This document shows, piece by piece, positions 16,837 to 23,992 of a stretch of DNA of 64,000 nt. Source of the stretch: Williamsia phyllosphaerae (lineage in GTDB: Bacteria > Actinomycetota > Actinomycetes > Mycobacteriales > Mycobacteriaceae); NCBI RefSeq assembly GCF_014635305.1, contig NZ_BMCS01000001.1, positions 1,736,001-1,800,000 on the forward strand, given 5' to 3'. Numbering within the stretch: the stretch's first letter is position 1; the number at the start of each line of letters is the position of its first letter. The notes under the pieces were generated by a model. That model ran no database searches, was not told the DNA's origin, and worked only from the letters and a program-made list of their open reading frames with translations. A program made the translations under genes and the position numbers.

Positions 16837-17523
16837 ATGTCCACCCCCGTAGCCGCCCCCGCCGCCGAGGCGGCACTGGTGCCCGGCGCCGTGGTCCTCG
16901 ACGCCGAGATCGACGCCCGCGGCCCCTGGTCGGCCGTTGTCACCGCAGGCGACGTCCTGACGATCGTCGACCTGTACGGCAACCAGGCTGTCGACACCCT
17001 GTTCTACGGGGTGACGGCCGCGGGCACACCCGACCCGGCCGCGCGCTACTCCGCGCAGGCGACCGTCGCTGCCCAGGGCAACCTGTTCCTCACCACCGGA
17101 TCGGTCATCCGCGATCAGGAGTCGAACCCGTTGATGACGATCGTGGGCGACGAGGTCGGCAATCACGACACCGTCGGCGGTGCGTGCTCGCAGGAGTCGA
17201 ACACCCTGCGCTACGGCCACCACACCAAGCACCAGCACGCCTGCGTCGAGAACTTCCTCATCGAGGGCGCCCGACACGGACTCGGCAAACGCGACATGGT
17301 GGGCAACGTCAACTTCTTCATGAACGTCCCGGTCGATCCGGACGGGAGCCTCGGCATCGTCGACGGACTGTCCGCCCCCGGTAGGCGGTTGGCGTTGCGC
17401 GCCGACGTCGACACCCTGGTGTTGATCTCCAACTGCCCGCAGATCAACAACCCGTGCAACGGGTTCGACCCCACCGCCGTCCGCGTGATCGTCACCCGCC
17501 CGATCGTCGAGCCCGTCGCATGA
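16837..17523 (+). CDS. DUF1989 protein, urea carboxylase-associated type (second deiminase subunit)
   Basis: A 228-residue protein, shorter and closer to the family core than its neighbour. ITTGSVIRDQESNPLMTI-like sequence, DEVGNHDTVGGACSQESN and HACVENFLIEGARHG contain the Cys/His residues expected to bind metal, and VNFFMNVPVDPDGSLGI and NNPCNGFDPTAVRV close the domain. It probably forms a heteromer with the preceding protein and acts between guanidine carboxylation and allophanate hydrolysis. GAGGAG precedes its ATG, and its stop overlaps the next start as ATGA. Confidence in the domain is high; the deiminase role is carried over from studied homologues. Confidence 0.86.
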   Translation: MSTPVAAPAAEAALVPGAVVLDAEIDARGPWSAVVTAGDVLTIVDLYGNQAVDTLFYGVTAAGTPDPAARYSAQATVAAQGNLFLTTGSVIRDQESNPLMTIVGDEVGNHDTVGGACSQESNTLRYGHHTKHQHACVENFLIEGARHGLGKRDMVGNVNFFMNVPVDPDGSLGIVDGLSAPGRRLALRADVDTLVLISNCPQINNPCNGFDPTAVRVIVTRPIVEPVA

Positions 17524-19517
17524 GCGCCGTCGTCGTCGAGCGGGCAGGCCCCATGGCCACCATCCAGGACTGGCCCGGCCGCACCGGGTACTGGCACGTC
17601 GGCGTCCCGCCGTCGGGGCCGATGGACGACCTGTCCTTCCGTCTCGCCAATATCGCCGTCGGCAACCCGCAGGGCACGGCGGCGCTCGAGGCCACGATGC
17701 TCGGCCCCACCCTCCGATTCACCGTGCCCACGACCATCGCCGTCACCGGCGCCCCGGTCCGGGTCGCCGTGGACGGGGTCGAACACGGCCAGTGCGAACC
17801 GATCTCGGTCGCGGCCGGATCCAGGGTGACCATCGGTGCGGTCGAGTCGATCGGGATGCGGATCTACGTCGCGGTGGCCGGGGGACTGGCCGCCGAGGAG
17901 GTGCTAGGCAGCGCGTCGACGTTCACCCTCGGTCGCTTCGGCGGCCATGGCGGTCGGGTCCTCGCCGACGGCGACGAGCTCGACATCGCCGGTGTCGCGC
18001 CGGACGGCCCGCCACGGCGAATCCAGCACGAGGAGGAGCCCGCGATGGGAACGGCGTGGGACCTCGCGGTCACCGTCGGACCGCACAGCGCGCCCGAGTT
18101 CTTCACCGACGACGACATCGCCACCCTCTACGCCACGTCGTATCAGGCGCACTTCAACTCCGACCGGACCGGCATCCGGCTGATCGGCCCCAAACCCGAC
18201 TGGGCGCGGACCGACGGTGGGGAGGCCGGTCTGCACCCGTCGAACATCCATGACAACGCCTACTCGGTGGGCGCGCTCGACTTCACCGGCGACACCCCGA
18301 TCCTGTTGGGCCCGGACGGGCCGAGTCTCGGCGGTTTCGTCTGCCCGGTCACTGTGACCACGGCCGACCGCTGGAAGCTCGGACAGATCGCGCCCGGCGA
18401 CGCGGTGCGGTTCGTCCCGGTCCGGTCGTCGGCGGTGGCGGACTCCTCGGCCATCGGCAACGCCCGCCGCTCCCAGTACATCCCGGTGATCTCCACCGGC
18501 GGCGACCCGGACGGGGGCATCCTGGGCGTTGCCGACACCGCCGACGGCGGGTCCCGTGTCACCTACCGTCGCAGCGGCGACGACAACGTCCTCATCGAGT
18601 ACGGCGACATGGCGCTCGACCTCGCCTCGCGTGCCCGGGTGCACGCGCTGGCGGAGCGGATCGCCGCCGACCGCCCCTCCGGGCTCGTCGACCTCACCCC
18701 CGGGATCCGTTCGCTCCAGGTGAAATTCGATCCGGCGGCGATCAGACAGTCGACGGTCGTCGAGTGGCTGCGCGAGTGCGAGGCCGAGTTGCCGTCGGTC
18801 CACGACCTCGTCGTGCCCAGCCGGACCGTCCATCTGCCGCTGTCCTGGGACGACCCCGCGACGCGGGAGGCGACCGAGCGCTACATGCTCGGGGTCCGCG
18901 ACGATGCGCCCTGGTGTCCGTGGAACATCGAGTTCATCCGTCGGATGAACGGGCTGGCCTCACCCGACGACGTCCACCGCATCGTGTTCGACGCGGAGTA
19001 TCTCGTACTCGGTCTGGGCGACGTCTACCTCGGTGCCCCCGTGGCCGTTCCCCTCGACCCACGACACCGCCTGGTGACCACCAAGTACAACCCGGCCCGG
19101 ACGTGGACGCCGGAGAACGCCGTCGGCATCGGTGGCGCCTACCTGTGCGTGTACGGGATGGAGGGGCCCGGCGGCTACCAGTTCGTCGGGCGGACCACCC
19201 AGGTGTGGAACCACCGGCACCCGCAGGCCACCGTCGGCTTCGACCCCGAACATCCCTGGCTGCTGCGGTTCTTCGACCGGATCAGCTGGTATCCGGTCGG
19301 TGCCGACGAACTGCTCGACATGCGGGCCGACGTGGCCGCGGGAGGCGGACACATGGACATCACCGACGGCGAGTTCTCGATCGCCGAACATCAGGCATTC
19401 CTCGACGCCAACGCCGCCGAGATCGCGCGCACGCGTGGGGAGATGGAGACCGCGCGCGACGCCGAACGGCAGCGGTGGTCCGACGGCGGCGAGGTCTCTC
19501 GAGGTCGCGTCGCATGA
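17520..19517 (+). CDS. Urea/guanidine carboxylase, carboxyltransferase half only
   Basis: A 665-residue protein that begins directly at the AHS2/KipA-type domain (IQDWPGRTGYWHVGVPPSGP, then FGGHGGR, GEAGLHPSNIHDNAYSVGA; residues about 1-310). It continues into the AHS1/KipI-type domain (GIRSLQVKFDP, WNIEFIRRMNGL, TTKYNPARTWTPENAVGIGG). Together these are the carboxyltransferase of urea carboxylase, which normally has about 1200 residues. The N-terminal biotin carboxylase (about 450 residues) and C-terminal biotin carrier are both absent. The protein ends after the linker that usually precedes the carrier. ATGA overlap with the upstream DUF1989 gene leaves no room for a hidden N-terminal part. 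Biotin functions would have to come in trans, or the chemistry differs. Confidence 0.88.
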   Translation: MSAVVVERAGPMATIQDWPGRTGYWHVGVPPSGPMDDLSFRLANIAVGNPQGTAALEATMLGPTLRFTVPTTIAVTGAPVRVAVDGVEHGQCEPISVAAGSRVTIGAVESIGMRIYVAVAGGLAAEEVLGSASTFTLGRFGGHGGRVLADGDELDIAGVAPDGPPRRIQHEEEPAMGTAWDLAVTVGPHSAPEFFTDDDIATLYATSYQAHFNSDRTGIRLIGPKPDWARTDGGEAGLHPSNIHDNAYSVGALDFTGDTPILLGPDGPSLGGFVCPVTVTTADRWKLGQIAPGDAVRFVPVRSSAVADSSAIGNARRSQYIPVISTGGDPDGGILGVADTADGGSRVTYRRSGDDNVLIEYGDMALDLASRARVHALAERIAADRPSGLVDLTPGIRSLQVKFDPAAIRQSTVVEWLRECEAELPSVHDLVVPSRTVHLPLSWDDPATREATERYMLGVRDDAPWCPWNIEFIRRMNGLASPDDVHRIVFDAEYLVLGLGDVYLGAPVAVPLDPRHRLVTTKYNPARTWTPENAVGIGGAYLCVYGMEGPGGYQFVGRTTQVWNHRHPQATVGFDPEHPWLLRFFDRISWYPVGADELLDMRADVAAGGGHMDITDGEFSIAEHQAFLDANAAEIARTRGEMETARDAERQRWSDGGEVSRGRVA

Positions 19518-21190
19518 CCGCCACCGCCGTCGGCACCGGACGTGTCGCCGCCATCCACCGTGAGATCGAGTCGAGTGGACGCACCGAGATCTTCATCCAC
19601 CTGCGCCCGGTCGCCGACGTGGAGGCCGAACTCGCCGCGTCGCGCGCGGCCGACGGACCACTCGCCGGGGTCATCCTCGCCGTGAAGGACAACGTCGACG
19701 TGGCCGGCCTGCCGACCACCGCAGCCTGCCCGTCCTTCGCGACGGTGCCCGACGTCGACGCACCGGTGGTCGCCGCGCTGCGGGCCGCCGGCGCGGTCGT
19801 CATCGGCAAGACCAACCTCGACCAGTTCGCCACCGGGCTGGTCGGTACCCGCAGTCCTTTTGGCGCGGTACGGGACTCGCGTCGTCCCGACCACATCTCC
19901 GGTGGGTCGAGTTCGGGCTCCGCCGTGGCCGTCGCACTCGGGTTCGCCGACATCGCCATCGGCACCGACACCGCCGGGTCCGGGCGCGTGCCCGCAGGCC
20001 TGCAGGGCATCGTCGGCATCAAGCCCACCCTCGGGGTCGTCTCCACCGACGGCGTGATCCCGGCCTGTGCGAGCTATGACTGCGTGACCGTGTTCGCCCG
20101 TGACCTCGCGCAGGCGGACGCCGCGATGGCCGTCATGGCGACCGCCGCCGGGCCACGACCGTTCCCCGCCGACACGACCCTCGCCGCGTCCGCGGCCCCG
20201 GTCATCGCGATCCCGTCCGAGCTTCCCGCCCTGGGCGAGAACTGGCGGGCGGCGTTCGCGCGGGCCGTCGACGACGCGGTCGCCGCCGGGTGTGCGGTAC
20301 GCGAGATCGACCTCGGTGATTTCCTCGCGGCCGCGGTCCTGTTGTACGAGGGTGCGCTGGTGGCCGAACGCCACGATGCGGTGGGGGATTTCGTCGACTC
20401 CGGTGGGGACGACCTCGACCCCACCGTCGCGTCGATCATCTCCGCGGCGTCGCGATGGTCGGCGACCGACCTGCTGCGGGACCGCAGGCGCGTCGACGAA
20501 TTGCGCTCGGCCGCGATGGCGTTGCTGGACGGTGTCGACGCGCTGATGGTGCCGACCGCGCCCGCACATCCCACCCTGGCCGAGGTCGCGGCCGATCCGG
20601 TGGGCGTCAACGCGCGGATGGGGACCTACACGAACTTCTGCAACCTGTTCGACATGTGTGCACTCGCCGTCCCGGCCGGGGTGGTCGACGACGGTGACCC
20701 GGGGACCGCGCAGTTCGGTGTGACGCTGCTGTCGGCGGCCCATCGCGATGCCGTGCTCATCGACGTCGCGCATCGACTCTCCGGTTCGGACGGCGGGCCC
20801 ACGTGGGTCGAGAACGTCTCGGGCACGGTCGAACTCGCGGTGTTCGGTGCGCATCTGCGTGGGCAGCCGCTCGACCACCAACTCACCGGGCGCGGTGCCC
20901 GCTGGGCGGGGGACATCGTGACCGCGCCCGCGTACCGGCTGGTCGAACTCGACACGACGCCGCCGAAACCCGGGCTCGTCCGTGATGACGTGTCCGGTCG
21001 CGCGATCCGCGGCGAGAAGTGGGTGCTGTCGGCGGCCGCGCTGGGCGGCTTTCTCGCCGAACTCCCGTCGCCGATGCTGCTGGGGTCGATCGAGCTCGCC
21101 GACGGGACCGCGATGGTCGGATTCGGCGCCCAGGCCCAGGCCCTTGCCGACGGGACCGAACTCACCGTCGACCACTGGCTTGCTCGCTGA
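19514..21190 (+). CDS. atzF: Allophanate hydrolase
   Basis: Amidase-signature enzyme that splits allophanate into ammonia and carbon dioxide, the last step of carboxylation-dependent urea or guanidine use. The 558-residue protein has the Ser-cisSer-Lys triad: Lys58 in LAVKDNVDVAG, the GGSSSGS loop at 130-136, and Ser156 in TDTAGSGRVPAG. The C-terminal domain (AVFGAHLRGQPLDHQLTGRG to the end) is that of full-length allophanate hydrolases and contributes to catalysis. The ATG at 19514 overlaps the preceding stop. Together with the DUF1989 pair it defines the pathway logic of the island: carboxylate, deiminate, hydrolyse. Confidence 0.93.
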   Translation: MTATAVGTGRVAAIHREIESSGRTEIFIHLRPVADVEAELAASRAADGPLAGVILAVKDNVDVAGLPTTAACPSFATVPDVDAPVVAALRAAGAVVIGKTNLDQFATGLVGTRSPFGAVRDSRRPDHISGGSSSGSAVAVALGFADIAIGTDTAGSGRVPAGLQGIVGIKPTLGVVSTDGVIPACASYDCVTVFARDLAQADAAMAVMATAAGPRPFPADTTLAASAAPVIAIPSELPALGENWRAAFARAVDDAVAAGCAVREIDLGDFLAAAVLLYEGALVAERHDAVGDFVDSGGDDLDPTVASIISAASRWSATDLLRDRRRVDELRSAAMALLDGVDALMVPTAPAHPTLAEVAADPVGVNARMGTYTNFCNLFDMCALAVPAGVVDDGDPGTAQFGVTLLSAAHRDAVLIDVAHRLSGSDGGPTWVENVSGTVELAVFGAHLRGQPLDHQLTGRGARWAGDIVTAPAYRLVELDTTPPKPGLVRDDVSGRAIRGEKWVLSAAALGGFLAELPSPMLLGSIELADGTAMVGFGAQAQALADGTELTVDHWLAR

Positions 21191-21241
21191 GACCGGCGTG
21201 CGCGTCGCATTTGCTAGCGTGGACGGCAGTCACAGATGACC

Positions 21242-21287
21242 CTCGGACGAGCGCGCCGTACCCGACCAGCGACAAGACGGTGCTCGC
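21242..21287 (+). ncRNA. Guanidine-III riboswitch
   Basis: The RNA reads CGGACGAG, then CGCGCCGUACCCG, then ACCAGCGACAAGACGGUGC, the conserved order of the guanidine-III (ykkC-III) pseudoknot aptamer: the P1 arm CGGACGAG, the CGCCGUACCCG block and the ACAAGACGG block. It ends about 10 bases before the start of a Gdx-type exporter, where such aptamers usually control translation by exposing the start region when guanidine is bound. It begins 51 bases after the atzF stop, so the exporter can be tuned separately from the TetR-controlled operon. The match was made by eye. Confidence 0.88.
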
Positions 21288-21297
21288 CGAGCTCGTC

Positions 21298-21612
21298 ATG
21301 GCGTGGATCGTTCTCATCATCTCCGGTGTCCTCGAAGCGGTCTGGGCGACCGCGCTCGGTAAGTCCGAGCGATTCAGTCGACTGACACCGTCCGTCGTCT
21401 TCGCGATCGGACTCGTGGCCAGCATGGCCGGTCTCGCGTACGCGATGCGCAGCCTCCCGATCGGTACCGCCTACGCGGTGTGGGTGGGCATCGGTGCGGT
21501 GCTGACGGTCACCTACGCGATGCTGACCGGCGACGAGTCGGCGTCGTGGACGAAGATCGTGTTGCTCGCGGTCATCGTGGGAGGTGTTGTGGGACTGAAG
21601 GTCCTGCACTGA
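21298..21612 (+). CDS. gdx: Gdx-type SMR guanidinium exporter
   Basis: Small multidrug resistance family protein, 104 residues with four membrane helices, working as an antiparallel dimer that exchanges guanidinium for protons. The N-terminus MAWIVLIISGVLEAVWATAL holds Gly10, the essential Glu13 and Trp16. RLTPS and LPIGTAYAVWVGIG match the SugE/Gdx branch rather than the drug-exporting EmrE/Qac branch. The ATG at 21298 is chosen because it gives the canonical start directly after the guanidine-III aptamer; longer in-frame versions lie in atzF. Riboswitch and position make guanidinium the likely substrate. Its stop is 7 bases from that of the convergent DUF3237 gene. Confidence 0.92.
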   Translation: MAWIVLIISGVLEAVWATALGKSERFSRLTPSVVFAIGLVASMAGLAYAMRSLPIGTAYAVWVGIGAVLTVTYAMLTGDESASWTKIVLLAVIVGGVVGLKVLH

Positions 21613-21619
21613 ACGGGTG

Positions 21620-22087
21620 TCACCGGACGGCGAACACGTCCAGTTCGACGGTTGTCGGAGTCCGTTCCCCGGTCGCGACGAACAGGACGTCGTTGATCCA
21701 CGCGTGGTCCGGGTGCGCGGTCGACAGGCGTGGCTGGGTGCGGAAGTGGATCCGGTCCGGATCGACCGGCTCGTCACGCAGCAGCGCGGCGACATCGTCC
21801 GCGCTGCCCACACGCAGGCCCACGTTGTGAACTGCGATCCGCGCACCGTCATCGGTCTCGACGACATACCGTGCGTCGAGCTCGGTCACCCGCGCGGAGC
21901 GCAGGTACTGGTGGTCGGCGCCCGCAGGGAGGACCCGTCCCCGCAGCCGCGGTCCGCTGACGGTTCCTCCGAGGATCGGCACCACGCGCCGGTGGCCGTC
22001 CGGGAGATCGCCGAGGTCGATCGGTGCACCGACGTCGATCGAGAGGTGTGCGACGAACTCCAGTGGCGGCGGCACCGGCGTGGACAT
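21620..22087 (-). CDS. DUF3237 (UPF0311) protein
   Basis: A 155-residue beta-barrel-like protein: LEFVAHLSIDVGAPIDLG, VPILGGTVSGPRLRGRVLPAGADHQ, ARYVVETDDGARIAVHNVGLR and HAWINDVLFVATGERT are the landmark segments of the family. No biochemical function is firmly known. The ATG overlaps the padC stop (ATGA), so the two are translated together. That suggests a role with aromatic-acid decarboxylation or its product, possibly as a binding or accessory protein. The role is inferred from the overlap only. Confidence 0.78.
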   Translation of the reverse strand: MSTPVPPPLEFVAHLSIDVGAPIDLGDLPDGHRRVVPILGGTVSGPRLRGRVLPAGADHQYLRSARVTELDARYVVETDDGARIAVHNVGLRVGSADDVAALLRDEPVDPDRIHFRTQPRLSTAHPDHAWINDVLFVATGERTPTTVELDVFAVR

Positions 22088-22614
22088 CAGTTGGTGCGGT
22101 CGGCGAATCCGGCGGGCAGTTCCGACGGTCCCACCGAGATGACGGATTCGTCGTCGACGCCGACGTTCTCGAACAGCGTGATGTAGGCGAACTCGGGGAC
22201 CACGTAGATCGGGTAGGTCGGACCGGCGTCGCGGTACGTGCGCATCTCGTCGAGGTGATCGTTCTGGAAGACCACGGTCTTGGTCCCCGCGTCCTCGACC
22301 CACTTGGGAAAGAAGATGGTGCCGTGCAGACGACGCTTGCCGGGCAGCACGTTGACCACGACAGATGTGCCGGTGGGTTCGTTCCACGAGATCTTGAAGA
22401 CGTCGTCGTCGAGCTGGACGAGATCGACCTCCTGGTCCTTGACCCATCGCCCTCCGACCATGCCGGTGTGGATCCGGTAGTCGATGGTCGTCGCGTTCTT
22501 CACATACATTTCGTACTGCCAGGAGTTGGCGTAGGTGTAGATGAAGCGATGACCGACGAGGCCGGACAGATCCTGGGTCGGGATGGGGTTCTGGACGTCG
22601 GTGTGCTGAGTCAT
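22087..22614 (-). CDS. padC: Phenolic acid decarboxylase
   Basis: Cofactor-free decarboxylase of hydroxycinnamic acids such as ferulate and p-coumarate, giving vinyl phenols. The 175-residue lipocalin-like barrel has [22 protein letters not shown], recognisable in parts, then [20 protein letters not shown] with the conserved Tyr, Arg and Glu of the active site. [20 protein letters not shown] and [20 protein letters not shown] follow, all close to bacillary PadC. A leader of about 20 residues precedes the family start. It is divergent from a marR gene with a perfect palindrome between them. This detoxifies plant phenolic acids and fits the coniferyl-aldehyde-type enzyme at 10114. Confidence 0.93.
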   Translation of the reverse strand: MTQHTDVQNPIPTQDLSGLVGHRFIYTYANSWQYEMYVKNATTIDYRIHTGMVGGRWVKDQEVDLVQLDDDVFKISWNEPTGTSVVVNVLPGKRRLHGTIFFPKWVEDAGTKTVVFQNDHLDEMRTYRDAGPTYPIYVVPEFAYITLFENVGVDDESVISVGPSELPAGFADRTN

Positions 22615-22621
22615 GACATGA

Positions 22622-22634
22622 TTTTGTCACAAAA
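22622..22634. promoter_or_regulatory. Palindromic operator between padC and marR
   Basis: TTTTGTCACAAAA is a perfect 13-base palindrome centred on C22628, starting 8 bases before the padC start and ending 41 before the marR start. It stands out in this GC-rich DNA. The likely binder is the adjacent MarR protein, with phenolic acids as inducers. Confidence 0.7.
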
Positions 22635-22675
22635 CTAATTTGCGGACAACGGTGCGCACGAAGTCGGAGGTGTTG

Positions 22676-23134
22676 ATGACCGAACTCGCCGCAGAGTTGA
22701 GCCGCACGATAGGTCCGCTGCGCCGCGCCATGCTGTGTGCCGCGCGGCTGGCCGCGGGTCTCCCGGACCTCCCCGAGGCGCAGATCCAGGTGCTGCGGGC
22801 GCTGGCGGTGGAGTCGCCGCAGACGTCGGGGGATCTGGCCGCCGGCCTGCAGCTGGCCCGACCCACCGTGAGCAACGTGATCCGCGCGATGACGGCCGAC
22901 GATCTCGTCACCCGGGTGCCGGGTGCGGACGATCTGCGACAGGTGTTGATCGCCCCGACCCCGCGCGCACGGGATCTGCTGCGTCGATACGACGAGGCGG
23001 CCGGAGCCGTCCTCGACGAGATCCTCGGTGGCCTCGACGACAACGCCCGCGCGGTCCTCGCCGACGCGTTGCCGGTACTGGACGAACTGACCTCGGCCCT
23101 GGTCGACCGGATGGCGAACGAGCCGCCGGACTGA
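22676..23134 (+). CDS. MarR-family regulator, probable repressor of padC
   Basis: A 152-residue winged helix-turn-helix protein. The recognition region is SGDLAAGLQLARPTVSNVIRAM at about residues 48-70, and the wing is DDLVTRVPGADDLRQVLIAPT. The ATG at 22676 has GGAGG at 22666-22670 just upstream and is preferred over an in-frame TTG at 22640 that lies next to the operator. It is divergent from the phenolic acid decarboxylase, and MarR-type or PadR-type regulators commonly sit beside padC and respond to hydroxycinnamates. No cysteine-based redox pair is visible in the core. Confidence 0.83.
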   Translation: MTELAAELSRTIGPLRRAMLCAARLAAGLPDLPEAQIQVLRALAVESPQTSGDLAAGLQLARPTVSNVIRAMTADDLVTRVPGADDLRQVLIAPTPRARDLLRRYDEAAGAVLDEILGGLDDNARAVLADALPVLDELTSALVDRMANEPPD

Positions 23135-23147
23135 CAACCCCGCACCA

Positions 23148-23218
23148 CCACAACCGTCACCGCTCAGCGCTCATCCGGACGCACCGCACGCACCGCCCAC
23201 CACAGGTGACCGTTGTGG
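23148..23218. terminator. Long inverted repeat between convergent genes
   Basis: Arms 23148-23161 (CCACAACCGTCACC) and 23205-23218 (GGTGACCGTTGTGG) pair at 13 of 14 positions around a 43-base loop. They lie between the marR stop and the methyltransferase stop, so a bidirectional terminator is the simplest reading. Confidence 0.6.
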
Positions 23219-23221
23219 ACG

Positions 23222-23965
23222 TCAGCGCCTCCGGGCGATCATCGCCCGTGGCGACCCGGTGATCGTGATCGGATCACCGCCGAGCGCCGCTGAGAGCTCT
23301 GCGCGCAGCCGGTTCTTGGTCGCCTCGTCGAGGACCAGGAACCGGGAGTACGTGAAGACGGTGTCCAACCAGGCTGCGGCGGTGACGGTCTCGGTCAGTG
23401 GGAAGTCCTCGACCCGGATGTCGAATCCGGCCGCGGTGAAGTCCGCGGCCGTCTCGTCGGTCAGCCGTCGCCGGGCGGTGTCGTTGTTCCCCAGGACCCC
23501 GTCGACGATGTCGCGGATGGCCGGATTGTCGAAACCACGCCAACTCGACTCGTGGGACAGCAGTGCGACGTGGCCGCCGACGGGGAGGATCTCGGCGAGC
23601 TTGGCCAGCGCCGGGACCGGGTCCACCCAATGCCATGAGCGGGCGAACACGACCAGGTCGAACGACCGCCCCCGCGGGTCCCAGTCCTCGAAGGTCCCGG
23701 GCTCCACGGTCACGCCCTTGGCGCGCGCGATGTCCGCCATGTCCGAATCCGGTTCGACGGCAACCACATCGCAGCCGCGGGCGAGCAGCGCCGCGGCGGC
23801 CTTACCGGTGCCCGACCCGACATCGAGCACGCGATGACCGAGTGCGGCCACCGCGTCCATCAGGTCGTCTGGGAAATCGGGCCGGTGATCCTCGTAGGCC
23901 TGTGCCTGCGCTCCGAAGCTGAGCGCGAGGTGGCGGTCGACATGAAGGGGAGTGGGCTCGGGCAC
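23222..23965 (-). CDS. Class I SAM-dependent methyltransferase
   Basis: A 247-residue protein. The SAM-binding motif I is VLDVGSGTGKAAAALL at about residues 45-60, followed by the acidic VVAVEPDSDMADIARAKG and the motif SFDLVVFARSWHWVDPVPAL. The type resembles small-molecule (UbiE/Coq5-like) methyltransferases with a W-H-W-V element. The start is 27 bases downstream of the ipdC stop on the same strand, so it may be read through from the HIP operon. No methylation step is known in that pathway, and the substrate is unknown. Confidence 0.8.
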   Translation of the reverse strand: MPEPTPLHVDRHLALSFGAQAQAYEDHRPDFPDDLMDAVAALGHRVLDVGSGTGKAAAALLARGCDVVAVEPDSDMADIARAKGVTVEPGTFEDWDPRGRSFDLVVFARSWHWVDPVPALAKLAEILPVGGHVALLSHESSWRGFDNPAIRDIVDGVLGNNDTARRRLTDETAADFTAAGFDIRVEDFPLTETVTAAAWLDTVFTYSRFLVLDEATKNRLRAELSAALGGDPITITGSPRAMIARRR

Positions 23966-23992
23966 GCGTCCGAGCGTAGCGATCGCGGACGA

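Noticed and set aside
15986-17523. DUF1989 genes as aminomethyltransferase or glycine cleavage parts
   Set aside because: Automatic pipelines sometimes suggest this, but the protein motifs and the carboxylase/allophanate hydrolase neighbours fit the urea carboxylase-associated family.
21200-21241. Mini-ykkC (guanidine-II) hairpins suggested by ACGG and ACGA
   Set aside because: The flanks do not pair into the two short GC stems, while the guanidine-III order fits the bases that follow.
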